Positions 21,212 through 32,708 of a DNA stretch of 64,000 nucleotides are shown here, in pieces. The position numbers and the translations under genes are program-made. Origin of the DNA: Spirodela intermedia (taxonomy: Eukaryota; Streptophyta; Magnoliopsida; Alismatales; Araceae); contig LR746264.1 in NCBI GenBank assembly GCA_902729315.2, forward strand, positions 5,853,878 through 5,917,877. The letters run 5' to 3'. Within the stretch, counting starts at the first letter, position 1, and every line of letters begins with the position of its first letter. Below the pieces are notes generated by a model, which was given only the letters and a program-made list of their open reading frames with translations, made no database searches and had not been told where the DNA came from.

Positions 21212-23875
21212 ATGATGGCAAACGTTTTGCTGTCTGTTACGATGAATACTTTTAGTCAAAATGGTGCTGGAATGTATCCAATTTCCACTAATAGAGAGCG
21301 TCATTGTCATTGGAAAGGCAGTGCTTTCAATGAAATGAAGTCGAGCAGTCTAAGAAGCGGAACTTGCATAAAGGGCAAAGTAGCACCCATCGGCAATGCT
21401 CTGGAAAGGCATGGGTTGAGAGTTTGTTCTGCTTCACAACGAATTGATGCGCACACAGAGCCAGATTTGCATGTGACCAATAAAAATGAAGAATTGAAAA
21501 GAAGATCTTATAGATTTCAGACAGAAAATGGTGGGGTAGTGAATGTGTCCATTGGAGCAAAAGAGTTTACTTATGCTGTACATGTTGAAGTCTTAAATAT
21601 GCCATCTTGGTTCAATGAGCATAACTCAGTATTACGCTGGCAGATGTTGAGATCTGATTCATCATGGTCAATCAAGATAGATTCTCAATTTTCAGCTTTT
21701 AATGCACGCCAACTTGGATCAGAGACTGATCATTCTAGTGATATTCTATTAACTCAAACATCTCCCGGTAGACACACATCGGAGTTGGAAATAAATTATT
21801 CTGAAGTTCCTTTTTGTCTCTCATTTCTTATTTATTCATCATTTTCATCTGATGGTGCTAATGGGCGGGTGGTCAGAACTGCTAGAAAGACAAGCTTTCG
21901 GGTTCCTGTGGGTTTTGCACCGGGAAATCCAATGCCACTTGGTGTTTCTTTCTGTGATGATGGGGTAGTAAATTTTTCTCTGTTTTCAAGGAATGCTGAA
22001 AGAGTTGTTCTCTGCCTTTTTGATGATCAGTCAAAGAAGCCTTCATTAGAAATTGATTTAGATCCTTGTGTTCATAGAACAGGCGATATTTGGCATGCCT
22101 CTTTGGAAAATGTGAGGAACTACATCAGGTATGGTTACCGGTGTGATGGAGATCTGCTTCACAATAAGGGAGGTAGTCCTGTGTTTCTGGACCCATATGC
22201 AAAGGTAATTAGAAACCTCTCACCTGATGACAGTGATTTTTCTCTCTCAAACTTTCTAGGCCACATTCAGAAGGCAACAGCTTTTGATTGGAGCGGTGAT
22301 GTTCGTTTATGCCTTCCAACAGAGAAATTGGTCGTTTATCGATTAAATGTGGGTAAATTTACTGGGGACGAATCTAGCACTTTATCTGAAGATATTGCTG
22401 GAACCTTTTCTGGTATTGTTGAGAAAATACATCACTTCAAGAATCTGGGCGTCAACGCAATACTACTTGAGCCAATCTTCTCCTTTGATGAAAAACAAGG
22501 ACCATATTTTCCATACAATTTTTTTGCCCCAATGAACATGTATGGACCTAAAGGTAAAGGTGAGTCAGCTACGACTTCCATGAAGGAGATGGTTAAATCT
22601 CTGCATGCAAATGGTATAGAGATTTTATTAGAGGTCGTTTTCACACACACTGCTGAAGGGAGTGAAATGGCCAATCAAGGTATTAGTTTTCAAGGAATTG
22701 ACAAATTGTCTTATTATGTCGAAGAAGATAAAAGATCAGGAGCCAACACTTCATTAAACTGCAATATATCCGTAGTCCAGAAGATGATCATCGACAGTCT
22801 CCGTCATTGGGTGATTGATTTCCACATTGATGGATTTTGTTTTGTGAATGCATCATACTTTACGCAGTGTTCAAGTAAACACCATTCATCTCGCCCACCG
22901 TTGATTGAATCAATTGCATTTGATCCAGTACTGTCTAATACGAAGCTCATTGCAGATTTCTGGTCCCCTCGTGACATGTCATACCATGAAATTGATTTTC
23001 CCCACTGGAAGAGATGGTCAGAAATCAATTCGAAATTTTGTAAAGATGCTAGAAACTTTTTGAGGGGTGAAGGACTTCTGAGTGATCTTGCGACCCGTCT
23101 CTGCGGTAGTGGGGATGTCTTTTCAGATTCTCGGGGCCCTGCTTGTTCTTTTAATTTTGTTACAAGGAATTCTGGGCTTTCTCTCGTTGATTTAGTCAGT
23201 TTCAGTGGGAGCAAGCTCTCATCTGAGTCTAGCTGGAACTGTGGCGTGGAAGGTCCAACAAGTGATAGCGCTATCCTTGGAACACGACTCAAACAGATAC
23301 GTAATTTCTTATTTCTCTTGTTTGTATCTCTTGGAGTTCCTGTCCTTAATATGGGCGATGAGTGCGGCCTGTCAAATGGTGGTTCAACATTATACCGTGA
23401 CAGATGTCCATTTGATTGGGCCTATCTAGAAACAAGTTTTGCTCTTCAAGTTACACAGTTTATTTCTTTTTTAAGCTCCCTTAGGGACAGGAGAAGTGAT
23501 CTTTTTCAAAGGAGTACTTTCCATAAAGTTCAAAACATACAATGGCGTGGTCTTGATCTCTCTGAACCCAAATGGGAGGACCCTTCTTCCAAGTTCCTGG
23601 CTTTGACACTAAAGGCTGACAAGGATGAAAAGCAACCTGACTCCGACGAAGGAGACATGTTTATTGTGTTCAATGGCAGTGATGTGCCATCTACTGCAGT
23701 TCTACCTGAAGCTCCAGAACGATATATGTGGTTCCGTTTAGTCGACACTGGCTGTCCATTTCCTGGATTTTTCTCTAATAGTGATGATCCTGATTGTTCT
23801 CATTTTTCAGGACTAGAATCTTATGAATTGAAGCCTCATACGTTTTCTTTATTTGAAGCCAAAGAAAGCAGTTAA
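21212..23875 (+). CDS. ISA2: Isoamylase-type starch debranching enzyme 2, non-catalytic subunit
   Basis: Plastid starch-synthesis protein that partners catalytic ISA1 in the debranching complex that trims pre-amylopectin. One uninterrupted 887-aa frame, as is typical for ISA2 and unlike multi-exon ISA1 and ISA3. Residues 1 to about 75 form a plastid-transit-like, poorly conserved N-terminus. A CBM48-type domain follows around 230-335 (VGFAPGNPMPLGVSF) and a GH13 barrel around 370-800. All four GH13 signature regions are altered: region I reads EVVFTHT (about 474-480); region II GFCFVNAS (541-548), where the nucleophile Asp is missing; region III LIADFWSP (579-586), where the acid/base Glu is missing; region IV FVTRNSGLSL (649-658), where the His-Asp pair is lost. 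This pattern identifies the non-catalytic ISA2 class and is not decay. The start is the first ATG of the frame; a second ATG follows immediately. Confidence 0.96.
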   Translation: MMANVLLSVTMNTFSQNGAGMYPISTNRERHCHWKGSAFNEMKSSSLRSGTCIKGKVAPIGNALERHGLRVCSASQRIDAHTEPDLHVTNKNEELKRRSYRFQTENGGVVNVSIGAKEFTYAVHVEVLNMPSWFNEHNSVLRWQMLRSDSSWSIKIDSQFSAFNARQLGSETDHSSDILLTQTSPGRHTSELEINYSEVPFCLSFLIYSSFSSDGANGRVVRTARKTSFRVPVGFAPGNPMPLGVSFCDDGVVNFSLFSRNAERVVLCLFDDQSKKPSLEIDLDPCVHRTGDIWHASLENVRNYIRYGYRCDGDLLHNKGGSPVFLDPYAKVIRNLSPDDSDFSLSNFLGHIQKATAFDWSGDVRLCLPTEKLVVYRLNVGKFTGDESSTLSEDIAGTFSGIVEKIHHFKNLGVNAILLEPIFSFDEKQGPYFPYNFFAPMNMYGPKGKGESATTSMKEMVKSLHANGIEILLEVVFTHTAEGSEMANQGISFQGIDKLSYYVEEDKRSGANTSLNCNISVVQKMIIDSLRHWVIDFHIDGFCFVNASYFTQCSSKHHSSRPPLIESIAFDPVLSNTKLIADFWSPRDMSYHEIDFPHWKRWSEINSKFCKDARNFLRGEGLLSDLATRLCGSGDVFSDSRGPACSFNFVTRNSGLSLVDLVSFSGSKLSSESSWNCGVEGPTSDSAILGTRLKQIRNFLFLLFVSLGVPVLNMGDECGLSNGGSTLYRDRCPFDWAYLETSFALQVTQFISFLSSLRDRRSDLFQRSTFHKVQNIQWRGLDLSEPKWEDPSSKFLALTLKADKDEKQPDSDEGDMFIVFNGSDVPSTAVLPEAPERYMWFRLVDTGCPFPGFFSNSDDPDCSHFSGLESYELKPHTFSLFEAKESS

Positions 23876-24011
23876 GGAAGCGAATCCAGACGATCAAACG
23901 GTTACCATCTTCCAACATCCGAGTTTCCGTAGCTCTGTTTCACAAAAGTGTTGGATACTACCTGTATATTGTTTTTTTTTTATTTAGTTATTTTATATGC
24001 TGATGAAATAG

Positions 24012-24017
24012 AATAAA
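24012..24017 (+). terminator. Candidate polyadenylation signal of ISA2
   Basis: AATAAA occurs 137 bp after the ISA2 stop codon, in a T-rich stretch, and is a plausible near-upstream element for 3' end formation. Confidence 0.45.
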
Positions 24018-25475
24018 TACATTACTCTCTGAGCATATGCGCATCTACTTACTGATTCGGATTATGCTTGGAAAACCTCATGGCATTCGAGACCTGCTTT
24101 TCAGCTGCTGGGATCTTGAAATAAGAACGAGAGTTCATGAAGATTCTCTCCAGAAATGTGGACGAAATGTCTCCCAGCGAATACGATCTTTCCTTCTTTA
24201 GATGAAATTTTTTAGGCGGTAATTCTCCAAAATAATGGGTTCTGGAGGATTAGATTATTTGTGTTTGTTCAGGAAGATCTTGTTTCTCACTCTGTTTGCT
24301 ATCCCTTCTTTTGGACCGATCAAACAGAAGGTATTGCGTCACCGTGGTGGACAGATAATGAAAAATGTGGCGTGGGAATCATATTGTATCATGTAGTTCC
24401 TTCCGAAAGTCTCCATCATCACCGATGATATGATCCATTAACATAAGGTGGCGTATACTAACCTTAAAGATTTTTGGTATTTTGCCTACTGTTTGTTACT
24501 GGTAGTAGAGACCCACTATATCTGCTGACGGGGGGGCTGCCACATGACGCACTGATGTGGTGGATGATGTGGCATAACATGGAGCATTGGTAACAGCTTG
24601 TTCATTGAAACCCACCCAAATGTCGCGCTCAATTTGCCATTAGGTACATCACTAACTGCAGACCCTGGTTTTTGACGTTTATATTCAGTTGATAGGGGAT
24701 TGCTTCCCTCGCTTCTCTCGTCTTTATCCTCATCCGCCCATGATGTTTACCCAAATTAGCAACCGTTTTCAAGGAAATCGTGGCGACCGTCTGGATTGTT
24801 GATTCCTTCTGTTTTGATTTGCACAAGAAATATAATTGGCTATCCTAAAATAGAAAAATCTACGTAAAAAGTAGGTTCCTTGGTCCTGTAAATTTTTTTA
24901 ATTGGTTTATAAGTTTTCATTGGCATTGACAGTCGTGTAGATGACTATTGCCCAAGTTCTTTCTGAACCATCACCGCTTTCTTTTAAGCAAATTGCCATT
25001 TTTTTGCCAGGCTTATTCTTGAATCCGACCTTTGTGACCTTTGTGGACATGTTGCTTTAGCATCCAAAATCTTTGAACCATAGGAAATCTGCTGGACTGT
25101 CACCATCACCTCGGTCTTCATCCGATCAATCTGTCTATCGTCAGTTTGATATTACATCTCTGTGATAATAGGTGGCCTTTGTCCTCGAGAGTTCCCATTC
25201 CGTCCGGGTAAGCATTACCAAAAACGGTGCTGTCTGCGCGTAAGAGTTCCTCCAGTTTTAAACCAGCATTTCTCGGGCATCCGCGCTTTAAACTCCCCGA
25301 GACCTGGCCAGTGAGCCAGAAATAGTCTGGCAAATGGGCCAGTTGGAGCTTGGGATCTGTGTACATCTGTCTCACAAGAAAGAAAGGGAGAGAATTGGGG
25401 TGGGGGGCAATGAGAGAGGAAGCTGCCATGTGGATGATTGATTCTGAGATGACCAAGAGATGGGTTCTGACATTA

Positions 25476-25499
25476 CGGGTTTCACCCTATTGAAACCCG
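25476..25499. repeat. Perfect 9-bp inverted repeat (hairpin)
   Basis: CGGGTTTCA and TGAAACCCG flank a 6-base loop (CCCTAT). The stem is perfect. No T-run follows and no gene end is adjacent, so a role is not evident. Confidence 0.75.
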
Positions 25500-26129
25500 G
25501 ATCTTGCCGAAAGAATGACCAGCCGCTGGATCTTACCCCTCGAATCCTGCCTTGTCCTGACCCTTGGTTCGTTATCTTCTTTGTTTGTCAGGGGGTGACA
25601 CATGCCATGACGTGACGTTATTTGAGGCGAAGAACGAAGGCATTCATCCTCGCGGAGGAGACGCTGACACCAACCGAGCCCATAAATCCTGGTGCGCGAT
25701 CTCCTCCGGAAGAATGTCGAAAGTGGGCAGTCCTCTCTCACTACTCACTACTCACTACTCGCTGCTCAATTCTTTGTGCAGTATGTTTGACTCAGCTGTG
25801 GCCGCCCGTGTCCGGATGCACTGGGCTTAATCAGGAGACCCCACTCCTAGGAGGCTGTCCTTCAAGGCGACAATGATGGGTACATGTTCCAGTGAGCAAC
25901 TTCAATCTTCTTGACCTGAAGGTAGGCCTGCATTCGTAGCGGATAGGCACGGAATGAGGTCTCCCCTCTTCGCACAAGACGAAGACCACCTTCGAAGGGT
26001 CACCTCAGGAACCCCGTTTTTCCCGCGCAGCCCGTGAATGCCTTCCGTTCCTACGGTCATTAAACTACTGCACAGTAGAGGGCCGTTGATCTTTTACCGT
26101 TTCCCCGGGTAGCGAGTAGGCCGCGGCGC

Positions 26130-26240
26130 GCGTGGTCCCCCCCCCCCCCGCCCCGCCGGCGGACGGACCCCGTGCTACGTCGCCGTCCGGGCCGCTGGCG
26201 CGCGTCGGGGGGTCCACGCCCGCCCGCGCGCGCGCGCGCC
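26130..26240. other. GC-extreme patch with poly-C and (CG)n
   Basis: A run of 12 C at 26138-26149 is followed by CCGCC-rich sequence and an alternating CG run near 26224-26239. This is the strongest GC concentration in the window, about 0.9 kb upstream of the kinase start codon. Alternating CG can adopt Z-DNA; any promoter role is inference. Confidence 0.7.
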
Positions 26241-26968
26241 AGTTGGCCAGATGGACACGACGGAGCAGGTCGGACAAGGGCGTGGAGGCGCAGGACCACA
26301 CTGACTGGCGAGCAGCAGCAGCAGCAGCAGCACCAACAACAACAGCAGTAGATGGCGGCGACTGTGAGGTAACGTGGTAGGCCTTTGGAAGGAAGGGAGG
26401 AGGATCTAGCTGGGCTCTCCCTGTTGCGTCGCGTGCCGGCTACGAGAGAAAGCGTTGGTGCTCTCCGCTCTGCCGTGCGGGCGCTGGCGCCGGGTTTCGG
26501 CAGAACCCCCGTGCCGCCGCATGCGCGCGGGGGCGGGGTGGGCCGCAGTGGGAGGACCGGTCAGATGGGCTGGCGTGATCACCAGGAAGGAGGGTAGGAA
26601 GGAAGAAAGGGTGAGGGGTGGAGTAGCAGGAGGTGAGGCCTGGATTGACGGAAGAGGACAGCTTAAATGGTGGGCGGTTGGACAGGTGGGGGTGGATGAT
26701 TGATGTGCCGAGGACAAAGATAGAAGGCCGAAGAGGACAATAAAGACTACGCAGATCACGGGGAGAGAGAGAGAGGGTGAGCGAGGGACACGTGAAAGCG
26801 TCTGCAGAGAGAACCAGGAACTAGAGAGAGAGAAAGAGATGTTGACTGACTGTATTTTCCGCCACTGAGGGGAAGAAGGAGAAAGGTGAGCTCACCGACG
26901 TTGTCTCGAGGGTGTGACCATTTCGTCAAACACCCCTCAAAAGGCGTCGCTTTTCTAAAGAAGCTGTG

Positions 26969-26970
<2 letters not shown>

Positions 26971-27028
<58 letters not shown>
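26971..27028. repeat. (CT)29 microsatellite in the kinase leader
   Basis: Uninterrupted CT dinucleotide tract ending 85 bp upstream of the ATG of the receptor-like kinase gene, so probably within its 5' untranslated region or core promoter. Confidence 0.95.
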
Positions 27029-27030
<2 letters not shown>

Positions 27031-27112
27031 CTCGCTCGTTCGCTCTGTTTGTTTATCTGCTGCAGCTGCCTCCCACGCTTGATCTACACGCGTTTTCCCG
27101 CGTGGAGGCGCA

Positions 27113-30100
27113 ATGGCTCGCACCGAGCCGAGCGTGGCTCCGGCAAGGCAACCGTCGCAGGTCGCCGCCGACGTCCAGCCGGCGGGGCATCACCACCGGC
27201 ATAGGATCCTCTCCGCCAGCAGTCCCACTTTCATGACAATCCTCATACCACTCATATCGGTGGCTGCTCTTGTCGCCCTCGCTCTCGCCCTCCTGCTGCT
27301 CCTCCGCCGGCTGAGGTCCTCGCGGCAGACACACGGCGCCGCCAGCTCCGCCTGCGGCAGCGCCGTCAGCCGCGGCAACGACATCCACAAGCGACAGCAT
27401 TCCGGCCTGGGCGTGGGACACAGCCCCGGTGAGTGTCCGTCTTCTCCACAGCCCCCGTCTCCCCTTCCTCCCACTTCTCTGACGTTCCTCTGCTTCCATG
27501 GAAGATGTCAAGAGGTCCATATACGGCGGGACCATGGGGTTTCCCTTCCAGCCCAAGTACAGAGGCGGCCAGGTTTTCACCTACCGGGAGCTCGAACTGG
27601 CCACGGAGGGGTTCAAGGAACAGAATGTGATCGGCAATGGGGGCTTCGGGGTCGTTTACAGGGGCACACTGCCCGACGGTACTGTGGCTGCGATCAAGAT
27701 GCTGAACAGGCAAGGCAAGCAAGGAGAGAGGGAATTCAGAGTTGAGGTAGACCCTTAATCTTGCTCCATTTCTGTCTTATAGCTCTTCGATGCTGAAAGG
27801 GGCATAATTTCTTCATCCCGTTATACCTGCTCTCAAAAACACCAGAAATCCCAAACACGGTAAATTTGTCGATAGTAGAACCGACACTGATGAAGGCGGG
27901 GGCATTTCTTTCCTGAAGCTAATTCCAGGATTTGTGGGGAGAAATCCGCTTATGAAGAAAAAATGGCTCGTCTAACCCAGGAAGAGACGATTGTGTGTAT
28001 CTTTTGTTCTTAGTTATGATGTGCTGCTTGCTTAAGATGGAGGCGAGGTGATGGCCATATACCCCCGCAGCCACAATCCTTTTGAATGGTGGCTCCCTGG
28101 TTAAGTTGTTCAAGGAACACTGACATCTCAGAAAACGCATTCCTTACAGGCCGAAGAACCCAGGAAGTAGTGACAGAAAAGTATATGCTTTGCGTATACA
28201 GATCAGCGGTACCAAATCTGGACCAGCATCGGCTGCAACATCACTGTCAGTTCTAACTTCATCTTTAGCTTAGAGCCTTTATTGGTTGTGTCTGCATCAC
28301 AGCTTGACTCTACCTGTGCTCAGTCCTTGAGAGCGAAGGAATAGAAGATATGGTTTAGCATTTGTAACTTTAATGGCGGCTGCTGCATCTGTGGCTCAAA
28401 TGGGAATTCATTGAGAATGTATCTATGAAGCCACTTATACATTCGCTAATGAATTATGGGGAAAATAATAAAACAGTTTTGATCACGAGGATCACTCTGG
28501 AAAAAACTAGAGTTTTTCTTACTGGGAGATAATGGGCAGGATTCAGTACCATGAATTTCGCTTATATGTGAGTGAAAACATAGAAGGAGACAGGGCACCA
28601 TTTTTCCTGTACCGTTGACCGGCTCATATTTTTCTATATTCGAGGTTATAGTCAATATTTATGTTACAAAGAAGGTTACAGTCTTGCACACACGGCATAT
28701 GAAAAAAGTAGTAAAGCATGGTCCAATAATTTTAAAGGCACACACTGAGTCAGCACTCGGCAGAATTGAAATTTCTGCGGTAAAGTAGACAGATCTTTGA
28801 TGCTGCCCAGCTTCAATGCACTATACTATGTTTCCTCAATATACTTATGTGTTGACAGGACGCCTTAAACACTGGTAACAATGTTTCTCATCTCTGAAAA
28901 TGAAACTAGATACTGTTTATCTCGAATAAAAGAGAAATCATAAGTTATAAATCAGGGTGGATAGTCTAGAAGTAAATTGCTACGTATATGATTGACGGAT
29001 TGGCACATCGTATGGTGAAATCAACTCCATATGTCATGCTATCCGAGCTGTTATCCCATGAGAAGAAAGGATGCTCAATTTTTCAGGAAAAAAACATTCT
29101 CTCCACTTGTCTACCAACACTGCGAGTTTACTAAGGTTCAAATTCTATTATTACACGCCAAAGATTCTTTTATTTATTTATTTTACAAGTAACATTTATC
29201 AGTAATTATCATAGTCTTGCCACCGTGAGAACAAAGTAGCCCTATGGTTCAAGAGCATTCATGTGGTACATTTCAATCTCTCTGTTTTCCATGTAGATCC
29301 TAAAGAAAATGCCTGGGCCTTTTGTACTTCCTACCAGTTTTTTCTTTCTTTGGAAGGTGTTATTTCTGATGGGCATCCTGTGGGCATCTTTGTTGAAGCT
29401 TAGTAATTTATTTTACCAATTAATGGTGAGCAAATGGTTTACATTTTCATTTTCTCTTCATTGTAGTTGTTGGTAGAAAAGCAGGCATGGCGTCGAATTT
29501 TCATGGTCACCTTTACTTCAACATGGTACTAGAATAGCAAGTTGTCTATGGACTTCATGCACCCTACTCTTATCTTTCATATGGCAGAGCATGAAATAGT
29601 CAGCCTGTTAGAAGACGTACCAGAATAGTCTCCCATTGGTTGAATATGTGGGCCTACTCCACTCAAAGCCACTTACTTTAACAACCATCTGTAGCATAAA
29701 GTTTTGGACATAAACACAGAGATGTTTAGTTTCAAAACTTCACCCTGCATCATGCAAAAGAATCCGAGTTTTGCCCTGACACCACTCTTGCATCATAGAA
29801 TTGGTTAATAATCAGCTAACAAGTGAAGCTGTTATCATAAGTAATCTGATTATTTCAATCTATATTTTAACGTTCCCAGCACAAAGTCAAACGATGTCAG
29901 CATGTTGTCGGGGTGATGGATGCAGGATAATTCGCTCCAGCAATTCGTCTAATTATATGAGTGTAACAATGGATGCAGGTTGATCTACTGAGCCGGTTGC
30001 ACTCTCCCCACTTGGTCGGGCTACTGGGCTACTGCGCAGACCAACACCATCGCCTTCTTGTATTTGAATACATGCCCAACGGTAGCCTACAATGCCACCT

Positions 30101-31514
30101 CCACCTTACCACAAGGAACGGCCAAAACAGGGCACTTGATTGGGGGACTCGGCTGAGGGTTGCTCTGGACTGTGCGCGGGCCCTTGAGTTTCTGCACGAG
30201 CACACTGTCCCAGCAGTCATCCACAGGGATTTCAAGTGCAGCAACATTCTGCTGGATCACAACTACAGGGCGAAGGTGTCAGACTTTGGCATGGCAAAGA
30301 TTGGCTCCGACAAGATCAATGGTCAGGTTTTGACTCGAGTGCTGGGGACAACAGGATATGTAGCCCCCGAGTAGGTTGCCCCATTTGTGTGCATTTATTT
30401 GTCTATTCATTCGTTTTCCCGAGCATTAAATCACCAATATTTGAAGAGAAAAAGCTATCTCGAACATACTTTTTTTTTTGTTTTTGTTTTGTTTGTTCTG
30501 ATACTATTGTAGGTAGAATAAAGGGGCTCACCGGGATGGGTTTGTTATGCAGGTATGCATTGAGCGGCAAGTTGACAACTAAATCAGATGTTTACAGCTT
30601 CGGGGTTGTTCTTCTCGAGCTTCTGACAGGGCGGGTGCCTGTTGACGTCAAAAGGCCTCCTGGGGAAGATGTTCTTGTTCCGTGGGTTCGTATCAAAATC
30701 CAGTCTTTTCAAGCTCCTGCAGTTAAATTTCACACAAGCGGACCATCAGGAAGATATTGCAGCTACCCAAAAGATGATAATAACCCACCTGGGGACCCCA
30801 GTTGATTTGGCCTCCTCACACCCAACGACTTTTTAACGATCGCTGTTCCATCAGAGTAGCAAGTTCACCTGATGCAGGTTTTACTTTTCAGTGTAAACAG
30901 GCCTCATAACTTTCCCCCTCTCCTTCCAATATGAAACATCCAACCTTCACCCACACTCTCTGAGCCCTTTATGTCACCCGTCATCAAGTTCCTATAAGTA
31001 AACATTGATATTTAGATACGGCGTCTGCCATTGATGTAGGATGGAAGAAATGGCTTGGCTCTAATGTGTTTGATGGATCCTTCTTTGACTCCACAGGCCC
31101 TTCCAAAGCTAACAAACAGGGAGAAACTCATGGAGATGGTGGATCCGACTCTAGAAGGTCAATGCTCAAAGAAGGAGATGATTCAGGTTAGCTTGTTTCG
31201 TTCTCGTCATCAGAGCGGCTGCCATAATCTCTGAAAGCACCCAAGGCATCAAGAACATGGAAAACCCCGGCTAAAAAATCATGAAAGTATTCGATTCATA
31301 TTTCTACAAGAATCATCGCCTAATAATTCTTTTCTGTTCCTCCCCATTGCAGATAGCTGCTATTGCGGCTGTGTGTGTGCAGTCAGAAGCTGATTACCGA
31401 CCTCTCATGACGGATGTTGTCCAATCACTCATTCCATTAGTCAGAACCCAGTCTGGGACTTGCCCTACCACGCCTTCCAGATTTCAGCATCCATTGGCTA
31501 GCCTGCTGCCATGA
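27113..31514 (+). CDS. Membrane-anchored receptor-like Ser/Thr kinase (At3g58690-like)
   Basis: Six exons: 27113-27428, 27505-27746, 29979-30370, 30553-30685, 31097-31186 and 31353-31514. They join in phase to 444 aa. A short N-terminal region without a recognised ligand-binding domain precedes one membrane segment at about residues 39-64, then a basic stretch and a complete kinase domain. Kinase landmarks are GNGGFG (149-154), Lys170 in AAIKM, IHRDFK with Asp270, SDFGMAK (DFG 288-290) and GYVAPE. It is an RD kinase with intact catalytic residues. The [14 protein letters not shown] ending and the whole kinase layout resemble Arabidopsis At3g58690 and relatives often named PBL-like. Intron 2 is 2.2 kb; the other introns are short. 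Function is unassigned; a signalling role at the plasma membrane is inferred. It is convergent with the DYW-PPR gene downstream. Confidence 0.93.
27747..29978 (+). other. Kinase intron 2 (2.2 kb)
   Basis: Donor GAG|GTAGAC and acceptor GATGCAG|GT flank an AT-rich intron. No transposon domain, RNA gene or coding exon is recognised in it. Confidence 0.8.
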
Positions 31515-32708
31515 TGGAAAGTGACCGAGGGACAGACATTTACTTTTTACCATCTGATCCCAAGAAATCAGCAGCAAAATTGATTGCTCGGAAAAGAAAC
31601 ACCAGGGGGGTATACGAACTTTGGTCGGGGAAGATGAAGAGATGCAGATCATCCTTGTGGACTGGTGTTCTCAGATTTTGGCAGAAGGGTGATGCTGCAC
31701 AGTCGTCAATACTTTTCCTCGAAGATTTTGACATCCAGAGTTTGGTATATGCTCTATGAATTGAATATACAGTTTGCGTGCGTCATCAGTTCAGGATGTA
31801 ACTCACGCCATGCGATGTGGTGTATGATTATAATGATGCTCTACTTGTTGCTCGTTATTCATTCAATACAATGTAGAATCAGGCTCATTCCACATGATTT
31901 CTGAAGTGTTGAAAGCCGTTTAATATCTAACGCATGATGTATTAAATATAAATGATTCTGATGCACAAGTTTCTGACCTCTGTGGAGTCAAATCATGAAA
32001 CAGAGACGAACCAAGTCCAAGAGGCCGTCGGAAAATCTCAATGAATTGATCAACCGAAAGCAGCTACCAATTTTCCGGAATTCTCCTGTCCAAAAGAAAA
32101 ACTGGAGCAGAGGTTTGATCTCAATCATTACCCAGAGAATTTGTTGCTAGTAACGATGAGATTGTGGGAACTTGAGATAGAAAGCATTGCTCCCCTCATC
32201 CTTTTACCCGCGAATGACATTTTATTTTTAGGAATGTAAAAAAAATTTTTGCTAAATATAGATACAAGAAATCTGCGTTTCTAGATATTCACCCTGAAAA
32301 ATCCATGCAAAGTCAACATTGTCATGATGTAGGGAGCTCGTCCCTGTATGACAGTCAACGAAAATCTGCATGACGCTTTTCTGTTGAGAATGGCCACATG
32401 TCAGGAAGTGTAAGAAGCTTGTTACTGATACAAAACTCCTCTCTTTGATTGATGGGAGAAGAAAAGTTACAGTCGGTCTCAAGATTATTAATTGCATTTA
32501 TAAAATCTCCAGAATGATATTAAGATCATCGGGCACAGTTTCTCCATTAAAAAAAGAGAGAAAAAACAGCGTCTCACCATTCACACGCATCTGCCATGAG
32601 CAGAAAGTGTTCCTTTATGCCTTTAATAGGACCTCCCACTGTTCCCTCGGCAGCTTCAGGGTTCTACGGCCCATTTGAACTCACCCTCAAAAGCTGTGAG
32701 AAATCCTT
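31515..32708. other. Convergent intergenic region, kinase and DYW-PPR 3' ends
   Basis: AT-rich sequence that must hold the 3' untranslated regions of both convergent genes. Nothing else is recognised. Confidence 0.6.

Larger units (their letters stand above)
24018..26970. other. Intergenic region between ISA2 and the receptor-like kinase, no gene recognised
   Basis: The first 1.4 kb is AT-rich, the rest increasingly GC-rich towards the kinase gene. Short frames on both strands match no family I recognise. Contained structures are an inverted repeat at 25476-25499, CACTACT runs near 25740-25760, a very GC-rich patch at 26130-26240, and CAG/CAA runs at about 26310-26350. Confidence 0.5.

Noticed and set aside
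27053-27722. Overlapping minus-strand frames of 94-175 aa opposite kinase exons 1-2
   Set aside because: GC-rich coding DNA produces long antisense frames; the sense strand encodes a complete kinase.
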